Shown: piece after piece, positions 44,515 to 53,112 of the stretch | Numbering within the stretch: the stretch's first letter is position 1 | How the letters are laid out: each line of letters starts with the position of its first letter | Origin: Gimesia fumaroli | GTDB lineage: Bacteria > Planctomycetota > Planctomycetia > Planctomycetales > Planctomycetaceae | NCBI RefSeq assembly: GCF_007754425.1 | Contig: NZ_CP037452.1 | Coordinates: forward strand, 2,827,164 to 2,891,163 | DNA: 64,000 nucleotides | Direction: 5' to 3' | Notes under the pieces: generated by a model | What the model was told of the DNA's origin: nothing | Seen by the model: the letters and a program-made list of their open reading frames with translations, nothing else | Database searches by the model: none | Position numbers and translations under genes: made by a program

Positions 44515-45378
44515 TTATTTATCTTGAGCGGCTATCTGCAGGTCGTCGAGGGAAAGAAAACTGTTCATGCTGCCGGAACGAAAGCCCTGAAGGTCCAGCG
44601 TGACGTTCTGGAAGCCAAGTTGCAGAAATTTCCGGGTAATTTGTTCAAGCGCGGCTGGGGTAGTCAGTTTCTGGATTTGGGGCAGGGGGACTTCGATGCG
44701 AGCCAGTTCATTGGGTTCCAGGCGGACGCGGAGTTCGTTGATCTGGAATTCATCACGCAGAAATGCTTCGGCCTGATCGATTTTTTGAACGCGTTCTTCA
44801 GTGACTTCCACTCCATAAGCGACGCGACTGGAAAGGCAGGGGTGGGCCGGCTTATTCCAGATGGGAAGTTCCCAGTGCCGGGCCAGGTCTCTGACATCGT
44901 CTTTGGTAAAGCCTGCTTCGATGAGGGGACTGCGAACCTGAAAGTCGGAAGCCGCCTGCATTCCCGGGCGGTGATCCCCCCGGTCATCCAGATTCGCGCC
45001 GTTGACGAGCGTGGCGTTTTGCCATTCTTCTTTTGCGACGGAGTGAGTGACCAACTGGTACAGTTCGGTTTTGCAGAAAAAACAGCGGTTGGGAGCATTC
45101 GCGCGATAAGCGTCGGTGGCGAACTCAGAGGTAGAGATCAGGCGATGCGGAATGCCGATCAATTCTGCCAGACGAATTGCTTCTTCTTTTTCGCCGGACG
45201 CCAGGCTGGGGCTGATAGCGGTGACTGCCAGTGCATGAGAGCCTCGTGCCAGAAATGCGGCTTTCGCGACAACAGTGCTGTCAACGCCGGCTGAAAATGC
45301 GACGATGATTCGATCCAGGGGAGACAGGAGTTGCTGAAGCTGTTCCTGTTTCCGTGATAATTCTGCTGTCAGCGACAT
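44515..45378 (-). CDS. larE: LarE-type ATP-dependent sacrificial sulfur transferase
   Basis: 287 residues. A PP-loop (IIVAFSAGVDSTVVAKAA) adenylates the substrate carboxylate of the nickel-pincer cofactor. The conserved Cys in AHPCLSSRVAYG is the one that gives up its sulfur in single-cysteine LarE types. A second Cys pair is CFFC. LarE makes the cofactor of lactate racemase and relatives with LarB and LarC, which are not in this window. The length is typical. Confidence 0.9.
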   Translation of the reverse strand: MSLTAELSRKQEQLQQLLSPLDRIIVAFSAGVDSTVVAKAAFLARGSHALAVTAISPSLASGEKEEAIRLAELIGIPHRLISTSEFATDAYRANAPNRCFFCKTELYQLVTHSVAKEEWQNATLVNGANLDDRGDHRPGMQAASDFQVRSPLIEAGFTKDDVRDLARHWELPIWNKPAHPCLSSRVAYGVEVTEERVQKIDQAEAFLRDEFQINELRVRLEPNELARIEVPLPQIQKLTTPAALEQITRKFLQLGFQNVTLDLQGFRSGSMNSFLSLDDLQIAAQDK

Positions 45379-45728
45379 ATTCCAAGTGACGGTTCTAAAA
45401 GAGGTTATTGTGAGAATTCTTAATTTGACCTGATTATAGACGCAGGGAGAGCGTGATGTCTCGGAACATCAGACGAAAAATCTCTGGTTTCTGCCCAGTG
45501 AGCGTCAAAAAGAGGCGAATCCACTTGGATTTGTGGAGGTTTAGTTCAAGGGAGATCTTTTTTCTCACTCTGGTGCTGATTATACTGGACTCAGAGAATC
45601 CAGAACAGCACATTGAAAGAAATCGCCTCGATCGCCTGATCGCGACTGCCTTTTCCGGTGAATTTCGAAAGGGCAGGGGGGCGTATTCTAATGTTATTAT
45701 ACCGACCTACAACACAATGAGGGAAATT
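45379..45728. other. Divergent intergenic region with leader
   Basis: 350 bases between larE (minus) and the PSCyt gene (plus). The plus frame is open from 45453, but that stretch reads as unstructured leader, and the well-placed GAGGG before the ATG at 45729 supports the later start. No terminator was found. Confidence 0.45.
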
Positions 45729-47627
45729 ATGTCATATCGGCCCGTTCTTGTTACGCGAATCCTCGTTGCACTGATGTTATGTTGCACTCCGATGACGATT
45801 TCGGCTGAGGCAGCGAAGCTGACATTAGAGCAGAGGAAGGAACTGGCTTCGATCAAGAAGAATCTGGGCAAAGTGGCTGTGCTGATTCGGCAGAAAAAAT
45901 ATGACGAAGCAAAAGAACTGACCGATACCGAAGAGGGAAAACTGAATCAACTGGCTCAGGATGCGATGCTGACGGAAACCGATCCGGTGCTGGTGAGTAC
46001 GAAGCGCGTGATTGCCCTCCGACGCAAAGTGTTGGAGAAAGTGATGGGCGGCGGTGGTGGAAATAAAGGTGCCGCAAATCAGGGAGTCAGCTTCGAGACT
46101 CAGATCGCGCCGATCTTGAATGATAAATGCGTGAACTGTCATGGCGGTCAGCGGGCGAGTGCCAATTTAAAGCTGGATACCTTCGCTGGAATGAGGCAGG
46201 GGGGGCGAAGTGGTATATTGCTGATTCGCGGCAATCCAAACATCAGCCTGCTTGCCCGCAAGTTAGTCGCACCGGGAAATCAGCGGATGCCGCGCAACGG
46301 GGCTGCTCTGGAACCGGCTCAGATTCAATTAATTGCCCGCTGGATTGCGGAAGGCGCACGATTTGATGGAGAAAAAGAGACCGACCCCATCGGTGCCTCG
46401 ACTAAGAAGAAGAAAGCCCCGGTGAAAGTCGTCATGGCGACCGGTGACGAAAAAGTTTCCTTCATGGAAGACGTCGCGCCTTGGATGCTTGATTTCTGCA
46501 TGCGTTGTCATAGTGGCAATAATCCGGCCAGTGGATTCTCCGTTGTGACCTTTGAAGACATTTTACGCGGAGGCGATACGGGAGAGGTGATTGTTCCCGG
46601 CAAGCCCGACGACAGCCGTCTCTGGCATCTGGTGGGTTTGCAGGATCCGATTAAAATGCCGCAGGGGCAGGCCTTGCTCAAACGCAAATACGCACAGGAC
46701 CTGAAAACGTGGATTACAGAAGGAGCCAAGTTTGACGGTAAAGATGCCAAAGGGGCACTGCGTGCCATGGTGCCAACAGAAGATGAAAAACGGATGGCAG
46801 AGTTGGCGACTTTGTCGCCGGAAAAATTTGCCGATCTGCGGCGCGAGACGCTCGAACCAACCTGGAAACGCGCCGTCAGTAATGAAAAGGCGGAAATGCT
46901 TGAGACGGATGATTTCATGTTCTACGGGAATGTGAGTGCGGATCGTCTCAAACAGATCAGTGGCTGGGCACAAACCCAGGTCGACGCGCTGCGAAAACTG
47001 TTTAATGAAAAACAGAAGCCGCTCTGGAAAGGGAAGCTGGCCGTCTTTGTGTTCAAAGATCGGTTTGGCTATTCGGAATTCAATCAGACGATTGAAGACC
47101 GCCGCGTCGATCCGGCAACGACCTGGCATTCCAAAGTGACGCCCACTTACCTGGATGCGTATCTTGTGCTACAGGATGTGGGGGATGAGGCGGCCGCAGA
47201 TTCTCCCGGCTTGCAGACCAATTTGACCGCCGGGCTGACGAATGCGGCGATTCAACGCGGAGCAGGGGATGTGCCGATGTGGGCATCTCGTGGGTTGGGT
47301 GTGCTGCTGGCGGCAAACGGCGCTTCGAACCAAAACTATTTCGAATCGTTAAGGCAGCAGGCATTGGAGGCAACTCCCAAAGTAACTCGCCCTGAAGAAC
47401 TGGTGGCGGAAGGGACGTTTTCACCATCCGAAACTACGGCAGTCGGCTTTACACTCGTCGAGTTTCTGGTGAACACCGGCGGCGCGCCCAAGATGGGGCT
47501 GCTGTTAAAGGAATTAAAATCCGGGACCACTGCTCAGGCCGCAATTCAGAAAGTGTATGGCACGAACCTGCGTGCTTTAGCAACGGCGTATGCCCGTACG
47601 TTGCGGCCGGGTAAAGTCAAGAATTAA
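45729..47627 (+). CDS. PSCyt-type c cytochrome with inactive peptidase-MA-like domain
   Basis: 632 residues: a signal peptide (to ~27) and a coiled region with a Gly-rich spacer. Two planctomycete cytochrome (PSCyt) repeats carry haem motifs CVNCH (134-138) and CMRCH (257-261). From about residue 420 to the end is an alpha/beta domain resembling peptidase-MA (gluzincin) proteins. No HExxH is present, and the usual P-x-W-xx-EG motif reads PMWASRGLG, so catalysis is unlikely. It lacks the DUF1549/1553 partners of most PSCyt proteins. The start at 45729 is chosen for GAGGG and the signal peptide. Confidence 0.82.
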   Translation: MSYRPVLVTRILVALMLCCTPMTISAEAAKLTLEQRKELASIKKNLGKVAVLIRQKKYDEAKELTDTEEGKLNQLAQDAMLTETDPVLVSTKRVIALRRKVLEKVMGGGGGNKGAANQGVSFETQIAPILNDKCVNCHGGQRASANLKLDTFAGMRQGGRSGILLIRGNPNISLLARKLVAPGNQRMPRNGAALEPAQIQLIARWIAEGARFDGEKETDPIGASTKKKKAPVKVVMATGDEKVSFMEDVAPWMLDFCMRCHSGNNPASGFSVVTFEDILRGGDTGEVIVPGKPDDSRLWHLVGLQDPIKMPQGQALLKRKYAQDLKTWITEGAKFDGKDAKGALRAMVPTEDEKRMAELATLSPEKFADLRRETLEPTWKRAVSNEKAEMLETDDFMFYGNVSADRLKQISGWAQTQVDALRKLFNEKQKPLWKGKLAVFVFKDRFGYSEFNQTIEDRRVDPATTWHSKVTPTYLDAYLVLQDVGDEAAADSPGLQTNLTAGLTNAAIQRGAGDVPMWASRGLGVLLAANGASNQNYFESLRQQALEATPKVTRPEELVAEGTFSPSETTAVGFTLVEFLVNTGGAPKMGLLLKELKSGTTAQAAIQKVYGTNLRALATAYARTLRPGKVKN

Positions 47628-47773
47628 CGCTGTCGCATTGTTCCAATACAATTTACGCATTGCTTCCTGAAGCAAGTCGGGTTGGCAGCCCTGTGATTCT
47701 GATTCCAGTCCGCTATAATCGACGGCCTTGAGCTGTTCGTTTTTATTGAGTGTGATCAGGGCGCGTAATTCTT

Positions 47774-48892
47774 ATGATGGATGTAAATATTGTTGGCGGC
47801 GGCGTAATTGGCTTGTCGATTGCCTATGAGCTGGCGCATCAGGGGCTGTCGGTCGCCGTGTTTGATCGACAGCAGTTTGGCCAAGAGGCTTCTTGGGCCG
47901 GGGCGGGAATGTTACCCCCGGCGGACCTTCAGGCAGCGACGACTCCCGGTCTGCAACTGCGTGCTGCCAGTCGACTCATGTGGTCCGACTGGTCGAGTCG
48001 TTTGAAGGATGAGTCGGGCGTTGATAACGGGTTTGTCAACTGCGGTGGTTTCCATGTCGCGCTCCGTGATGAAATGCCAGGCTGGTTTGAGTACGTTTCT
48101 GAATGGCGAAAGGCGGGCGTGGTCCTGGAAGAATATGAGCCACAATTGCTGCAGGAACAGGCATCGTTTCTGAGTTCGGAAATCCAGGCTGCCTTTTATT
48201 TGCCCGAGATGAGTCAGGTTCGCAATCCGCGGCATTTAAAAGCGCTGCTGCTGGCGTGTGCGAAGCAGGGCGTTCAATTTCATCCCGGCACGCCAATCAT
48301 CGGCTTTGAACAGCAGGGGCCCCAAATCTCAGGCGTCCGAACTTCGACAGAAATTCACAGAGCAGGGCGCACGGTGATTGCCGGGGGGGCCTGGTCTCCT
48401 GAAGTTCTCTCGCGACTAGGCCTGGGTTGTGAACTGGTTCCAATTCAGGGACAGATTGTGTTGTTGTCGATGAACCGTCTGCCCTTCACTCAGGTGATTG
48501 AGTGTGGCAGTCGCTATCTGGTTCCGCGGAGTGACGGTCGAATTCTGATTGGCTCAACAGAAAGCAATGTCGGGTTTAATAAACAGAATACTGCGGAAGG
48601 CGTGCGGGGGCTGATTCAGTTTGCCGAGTCCCTTGTGCCGTGTTTGAAAGAAGCGACGTTCGAGCGCGCCTGGGCTGGCTTGCGTCCGAAGTCGATTGAC
48701 AGCTTGCCGTATCTGGGAAGTGTCGATGGTTACGAAAATCTATTCATGGCGGCAGGCCATTATCGGGATGGCTTACAGCTTTCGCCAATCACGGCAAAAT
48801 TGATGCGACAATTAATTTGTGGCGAAGAAGTAGAGATGTCGCTGGAGCCGTTTTCCTGTTCGCGAGGGATTCAAGATTGCGAGGAGAAATAA
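47774..48892 (+). CDS. thiO: Glycine oxidase ThiO (FAD-dependent)
   Basis: 372 residues. It begins with a Rossmann FAD motif, [18 protein letters not shown], and the DAO-type blocks [14 protein letters not shown] and [15 protein letters not shown]. ThiO oxidises glycine to iminoacetate for the thiazole of thiamine. Size (~370) and motifs agree with ThiO rather than D-amino-acid oxidase. It is 1 base from the next gene (dtd), which starts in the overlap of the ThiO tail's RBS. Confidence 0.9.
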   Translation: MMDVNIVGGGVIGLSIAYELAHQGLSVAVFDRQQFGQEASWAGAGMLPPADLQAATTPGLQLRAASRLMWSDWSSRLKDESGVDNGFVNCGGFHVALRDEMPGWFEYVSEWRKAGVVLEEYEPQLLQEQASFLSSEIQAAFYLPEMSQVRNPRHLKALLLACAKQGVQFHPGTPIIGFEQQGPQISGVRTSTEIHRAGRTVIAGGAWSPEVLSRLGLGCELVPIQGQIVLLSMNRLPFTQVIECGSRYLVPRSDGRILIGSTESNVGFNKQNTAEGVRGLIQFAESLVPCLKEATFERAWAGLRPKSIDSLPYLGSVDGYENLFMAAGHYRDGLQLSPITAKLMRQLICGEEVEMSLEPFSCSRGIQDCEEK

Positions 48893-48893
48893 G

Positions 48894-49343
48894 TTGAGAG
48901 CCGTTGTGCAGCGAGTGTCCCGTGCGAGTGTGACCGTGGAGGGAGAAATCACTGGTCAGATCGAGCAGGGTTTTTTAGTGTTACTGGGAGTCGGCCAGGA
49001 TGACACGCAGGATGATGTGATTTATCTGGCGCAGAAGACCGTGGGTCTGCGCGTGTTTGAAGATGCAGACGGCAAAATGAATCTGGCGTTGGCGGATGTC
49101 AAAGGCAAGATGCTGGTGGTCAGCCAATTTACATTGCTGGGTGATTGCCGCAAAGGACGTCGTCCCAGCTTTGTGAATGCCGCACGCCCCGAACAGGCGG
49201 ATGTGCTGTATCAGAGTTTTGTCGCGGAAGTCAAAGGTCACGGCATCGAAGTGGCTACGGGCCGCTTTCAGCAGCATATGGATGTGGAACTGGTCAATGA
49301 CGGTCCCATCACACTGCTGTTGGACAGTAAAAAAGAGTTTTAA
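48894..49343 (+). CDS. dtd: D-aminoacyl-tRNA deacylase Dtd
   Basis: 149 residues. It starts [16 protein letters not shown], the Dtd opening, with [17 protein letters not shown] and [11 protein letters not shown] (the Gly-Pro chiral-proofreading loop). Dtd frees tRNAs from D-amino acids (and glycine). The TTG start has GAGGAG 6 bases upstream inside the end of thiO. The length is the family standard. Confidence 0.96.
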   Translation: MRAVVQRVSRASVTVEGEITGQIEQGFLVLLGVGQDDTQDDVIYLAQKTVGLRVFEDADGKMNLALADVKGKMLVVSQFTLLGDCRKGRRPSFVNAARPEQADVLYQSFVAEVKGHGIEVATGRFQQHMDVELVNDGPITLLLDSKKEF

Positions 49344-49373
49344 AGACCTTACTTCTGGTAAGTGAGGAATCGC

Positions 49374-49619
49374 ATGCTGCTGGTTCAGAAAATTCTGACG
49401 ATCATGGCGGGGATTCTGACCATCATCGTTGTCTGTGGTATTCCGGGCTTTCTGGATCATCAACTGAATGATGAGACTCAGTTTCTTCTCGTGATGTTGA
49501 CCATTCTCGTATTGATTGCCTTACTCCCTGTGTTATTGATTTATTTGCTCAGCAGGTTGTTGATGAGATGTTTGAAGTGCTATCTGGCTTCCACGTTTCC
49601 CGATGCGGAGAGAAATTAA
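49374..49619 (+). CDS. Small two-helix membrane protein
   Basis: 81 residues from the ATG at 49374 (GAGG upstream). Two hydrophobic helices (about 4-24 and 37-60) with short loops are followed by a basic then acidic tail. No known domain was seen. It follows dtd closely and may be co-transcribed. Confidence 0.7.
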   Translation: MLLVQKILTIMAGILTIIVVCGIPGFLDHQLNDETQFLLVMLTILVLIALLPVLLIYLLSRLLMRCLKCYLASTFPDAERN

Positions 49620-49708
49620 TTTGATTAATGTGCCCTGCTTTGCTTTTGGGGGCGAAATGAGCCTCAAATCTCTTTGGACACTTCTATTTTCGAGCAAAAA
49701 TCTGGTCT

Positions 49709-49737
49709 TTGCGCTGACCTCGATTTTTCCCTATAAT
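49709..49737 (+). promoter_or_regulatory. Probable sigma-70 promoter for the CvpA gene
   Basis: TTGCGC, 17 bases, TATAAT. The -10 is a perfect match, the -35 half. The transcript would start at about 49744, so its 5' end falls in the large hairpin at 49739-49790. Confidence 0.6.
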
Positions 49738-49738
49738 G

Positions 49739-49790
49739 CCCTACCCTCGATTTTCTGAAAAATCGGGGGAGTGTCGGCAGGGGGGTAGGG
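49739..49790 (+). repeat. Nested hairpin in the CvpA leader
   Basis: Outer stem CCCTACCC/GGGTAGGG (8 bp) with an inner CGATTTT/AAAATCG (7 bp, loop CTGA). It lies 50 bases before the CvpA start and directly after the TATAAT, so it could protect or regulate the mRNA 5' end, or be a DNA operator. Confidence 0.5.
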
Positions 49791-49840
49791 CCGCCTCCTA
49801 TTTTTCATCATGGATGACCAGTGTAAGACAGGACGTCGAA

Positions 49841-51031
49841 ATGTGGTTTGATTTACTGATTGTTGCCATTCTTTTTTACGCAGTCTGGAAGGGCGCCTCG
49901 AAAGGGGTGGTCTGGCAGTTGGCTGCGATCGCCGCTTTGGTACTCTGCTTTGCTTTTGCAGAGTCGCTGTCTTTACAGTTAGCACCGATGATCAATGTAA
50001 AGCCGCCTTTGAATCGCTGGATTGCGATGCTGGCGATTTATATTGGCTTCTCGTTTATTTCGTTTACGTTGGCGCGAAGTTTGAAGTCAGCCATCGATTC
50101 ACTGAAGTTCGCAGAGTTCGATCGCCATCTGGGGGCGGTTCTGGGATTGCTTAAAGGAATTATCTTTTCCTTGTTCCTGACCTTCTTTCTGATCACGATT
50201 TCCGACTCGGCCCGGGCGGCTGTGGTGAAGTCACACAGCGGCTATGCAGCTGCGATCATTTTGAATGAAATGGCACCGGTGATGCCTAAGGAGTTGCACG
50301 AGGTGTTGGACTCCTGCCTGGCGAATCTGGATCATCCCGATGTGCCCATTCACGATCATACTGATGATGAGCTGTTTGGCGATGACCACGACCATGGCCA
50401 TCACGGGGACGAGAATCCGTTTCCGCCAGGCACGAATGATCTGCCTAATCCGTTCTTTGAGCGATCAGGGGGAGATGGCTCCGGGGTGCGAACGACGAAG
50501 CAGGATTCGTTGCTGAATCAGATTATTAAAAGCATTCCCAGTTATCTGCGAGGGGAGCTGGAAGATAAAGTAATCGAAGCCTACAACGCGACGGCTCCGG
50601 AAGACCGGGCCACTTTTGCGAAGCAGCTGCAGTCCCGGATTCCCGGAGTATTGCGGGGCGTGACGGAGCAATGGAAAGACGGACAACCCAAGGCGGCTGT
50701 TCCTGCAGATGGAAATCAGCAGACCGCTGTGGAGCGAACCAGGTTGCTGCAGACGATTGCAGCCGTCTATTCAGACTATCCTGAAGCGCAGAAGGACCTG
50801 ATCGAAGAGTTTGAAGCAGAGCTGTCCGGGATACCAGATCAGGTCGTGATGGCGGTCTTAAAAGACTGGCGTGCAGACCTGCTTTTAACCGGGGGAGACC
50901 CGGACCCGAACACCGATGTGACGACGTCGTTAGACAAGCGTGTTTTGCGCCAGTTGGAGCTGCAGAAAGTCCCGCTGAATTCGCTTGGTTCGGCGTTACA
51001 GAATCGGATGCAGAGTGCACAGAGAAGATAG
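49841..51031 (+). CDS. CvpA-family membrane protein with His/Asp-rich segment
   Basis: 396 residues from the ATG at 49841. The first ~150 residues are a CvpA domain (four membrane helices, WFDLLIVAILFYAVWKGASKG and FDRHLGAVLGLLKG). CvpA in E. coli is linked to colicin V export and envelope stability. Residues ~171-191 are a dense His/Asp stretch (HDHTDDELFGDDHDHGHHGD), probably metal binding. The C-terminal ~200 residues are a soluble helical tail of unknown role. Standard CvpA is ~160 residues, so most of this protein is an extension. Confidence 0.85.
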   Translation: MWFDLLIVAILFYAVWKGASKGVVWQLAAIAALVLCFAFAESLSLQLAPMINVKPPLNRWIAMLAIYIGFSFISFTLARSLKSAIDSLKFAEFDRHLGAVLGLLKGIIFSLFLTFFLITISDSARAAVVKSHSGYAAAIILNEMAPVMPKELHEVLDSCLANLDHPDVPIHDHTDDELFGDDHDHGHHGDENPFPPGTNDLPNPFFERSGGDGSGVRTTKQDSLLNQIIKSIPSYLRGELEDKVIEAYNATAPEDRATFAKQLQSRIPGVLRGVTEQWKDGQPKAAVPADGNQQTAVERTRLLQTIAAVYSDYPEAQKDLIEEFEAELSGIPDQVVMAVLKDWRADLLLTGGDPDPNTDVTTSLDKRVLRQLELQKVPLNSLGSALQNRMQSAQRR

Positions 51032-51158
51032 AACCGCAGTAGTAGAATCAAAGATAAAACAGAGCTGCTTTCAGGGGGAAACAGAACCGTTTCCAAGTAC
51101 TTGAGAGTGGCAGGCGTGAAGCCAGGGTGAGACGTCGCAGGAAATGGCGGCGTCGAAA

Positions 51159-51200
51159 CATGGGGAATTGAAAACCCTACATGGGGAATTGAAAACCCTA
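51159..51200 (+). repeat. Perfect 21-bp tandem duplication
   Basis: The unit CATGGGGAATTGAAAACCCTA at 51159-51179 is repeated without change or gap at 51180-51200. Each unit contains the inverted GGG...CCC element GGGGAATTGAAAACCC. Confidence 0.9.
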
Positions 51201-51316
51201 TAAAAACAGGCTTAAATTCACCACGAACTTAACATAACGGACATTATCGGACGTTCGTAGTGGGCTGCATTATTGGCGCTGGTGGTGTTGCCTGCGGTTT
51301 CAGGCTCTGAATACCG

Positions 51317-51769
51317 TCATTCAAATCGGCATGCGAAAAGGGGTTGCTGCTGCCTCGCGGATAACTGCTCGACAGCACGGTTGAGTTCGTTCTGTTGCCG
51401 CTGCTCAATGCGATCTGAATGAGCCCTTAATGGCATCGTTGTCTGCTGTTGTAGATCGTTCTGATCCCCCGGGTTTTGGGAGTGCCATTTCGTCCTTTTA
51501 GACGTCCGTTTCCGTCCCCCGTTCAGCGTCTTCAGACCGGGGCTATTCAGCAAATGATCTGCGTCCCTTTCCCCGGTGCTGCTGGTCGCTTTTTGAGTTC
51601 TCCAGGCCGTTGATTTGTTCAATATCAATTTGGCTTCCCGAAGAACAGGTTCACGGGCCTGCTCACGCAGAAATGCGTCTCTCGTGGCCTCTGATTGGAA
51701 TTGTGAAATATAAGTATCGCACTTCTCATAATTAACTCGCTGACGGGCCTCTGGGAGACCGGTTTTCTT
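51317..51769 (-). pseudogene. Probable gene relic (start-less open frame)
   Basis: An open frame of 150 codons with no ATG or GTG. A TTG at 51628 would give only 103 residues, cutting off a well-formed upstream part. The translation is charged, Arg/Gln/Glu-rich and helical (SQFQSEATRDAFLREQARE, DRIEQRQQNELNRAVEQL), so it looks like true coding sequence that lost its start. The family was not recognised; it might be a small transposon or regulatory gene. It stands alone in the gap. Confidence 0.35.
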
Positions 51770-51954
51770 TCACCCGATCCTATGATTCATTTTGCAGCAT
51801 TGCAGATCGATTAATAGAACCAGGATGCAGTCCTCGGTGGATATCTCGACCGGGAATCGTTTGTTCTTAGCATAGCATCCAAATGTGGCTCAGACCTGTG
51901 GAGACTCACAGAACTTTGTTGGGCGGATGCTGGGCATCCTATCTGGAAAGAGCC

Positions 51955-52005
51955 ACAAAAAACGCCCGTTGGTTCCTTTCTGGAATTCCAACGGGCGTTT
52001 GTTTT
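51955..52005 (-). terminator. Terminator of accA
   Basis: AACGCCCGTTGG/CCAACGGGCGTT, a 12-bp stem extended by TTCC/GGAA. On the minus strand it is followed by TTTTTT; on the plus strand by TTTGTTTT. It lies 39 bases past the accA stop. Confidence 0.9.
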
Positions 52006-52038
52006 GTGATTTGAATGTGTTCTTGAAGCCGGTTTGTT

Positions 52039-53019
52039 TTATTCGGCTTCGACTCCTTCTACAGACTCGTGGAACATGCCGATCTTGCGGAACTTTTCGT
52101 AGCGCTGGTCGACGAGTTCATCGACGGGCAGGCTTGTCAGTTGTTTCAGGTTGGCTGAGAGCGATGCTTTCAAAGAGGTTGCCATCTGGCGGTGATCGCG
52201 GTGGGCGCCGCCCAGTGGTTCGGGGATGACTTCGTCGATGATGCCCAGTTTGAGCAGATTCTCGCTGGTGAACTTTAACGCGTTGGCGGCCTCGTTGGCG
52301 TATTTGACATCCTTCCACAAGATGCCGGCACAGCCTTCCGGCGTGATCACGGAATAGTAGGCGTACTGCAGAACGGCGATGTTGTCTCCAATGCCGATGC
52401 CCAGTGCGCCGCCCGATCCGCCTTCGCCGATGACGACGCAGATGATGGGGGTTTTCAACAGCGACATTTCTCTGAGGTTGATGGCGATATTGTAGGCTTG
52501 TCCGTGTTCTTCGGCTTTGATGCCCGGATACGCGCCCGGAGTGTCGATCAGGCAGATGATCGGGATGCCGAACTTCTCGGCCATTTTCATTTTGGAGAGG
52601 GCTTTACGATATCCTTCCGGATGTGCACAACCATAAAAACATTCGGTGCGTTCTTTAAGTGTGCGTCCTTTTTGCTGACCGACGAACATGACCTTCTGGC
52701 CGTCGAGTTTAGCGAAGCCGGTCAGGATGGCCCGGTCGTCACCCATGGCCCGGTCGCCGTGCAGTTCTACGAATTCATCAAAGACCAGTTCCAGGTAATC
52801 CAGGGTTTGCGGCCGCTCCGGGTGCCGGGCGACTTTGACCGTGTCCCAGGCATCCAGGTTCTCAAAGATCTCACGTTTCATGCGTGTGATCTCCAGGCGC
52901 ATATTGCGAATTGCGTCTTTGGTGTTGGGAGTCGGGTTGGGTTCCTGCTCGATTTTTTTGAGCTGTTCTTCCAGTTCGTAAATCGGACGTTCGAACGGAA
53001 GCTGATTGATGACTGACAT
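52039..53019 (-). CDS. accA: Acetyl-CoA carboxylase carboxyltransferase subunit alpha
   Basis: 326 residues. The family blocks are LPFERPIYELEEQLKKIE at the start, WDTVKVARHPERPQTLDYL, VMFVGQQKGR and GEGGSGGALGIGIGD. AccA and AccD transfer carboxyl from biotin to acetyl-CoA, the first step of fatty acid synthesis. Length and motifs match E. coli AccA (319). It ends at a strong hairpin terminator. No accD is in the window. Confidence 0.96.
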   Translation of the reverse strand: MSVINQLPFERPIYELEEQLKKIEQEPNPTPNTKDAIRNMRLEITRMKREIFENLDAWDTVKVARHPERPQTLDYLELVFDEFVELHGDRAMGDDRAILTGFAKLDGQKVMFVGQQKGRTLKERTECFYGCAHPEGYRKALSKMKMAEKFGIPIICLIDTPGAYPGIKAEEHGQAYNIAINLREMSLLKTPIICVVIGEGGSGGALGIGIGDNIAVLQYAYYSVITPEGCAGILWKDVKYANEAANALKFTSENLLKLGIIDEVIPEPLGGAHRDHRQMATSLKASLSANLKQLTSLPVDELVDQRYEKFRKIGMFHESVEGVEAE

Positions 53020-53112
53020 AATAGATGAGACCAGGTTAAAAAATGAGTGTGATTATGTAACGCTGCGGAGCATTTTCGGATATGCCGGCAATTAATGCAA
53101 GATTTTATCTAC

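Larger units (their letters stand above)
51032..52038. other. 1-kb intergenic region
   Basis: It holds a 21-bp perfect tandem duplication, a gene relic on the minus strand and the accA terminator. The remainder (51201-51316, 51770-51950) shows no gene, RNA or further repeat that I can recognise. Confidence 0.5.

Noticed and set aside
45453-45728. Upstream extension of the PSCyt gene
   Set aside because: A signal peptide and GAGGG fit the ATG at 45729; the extension would bury the signal peptide inside the protein.
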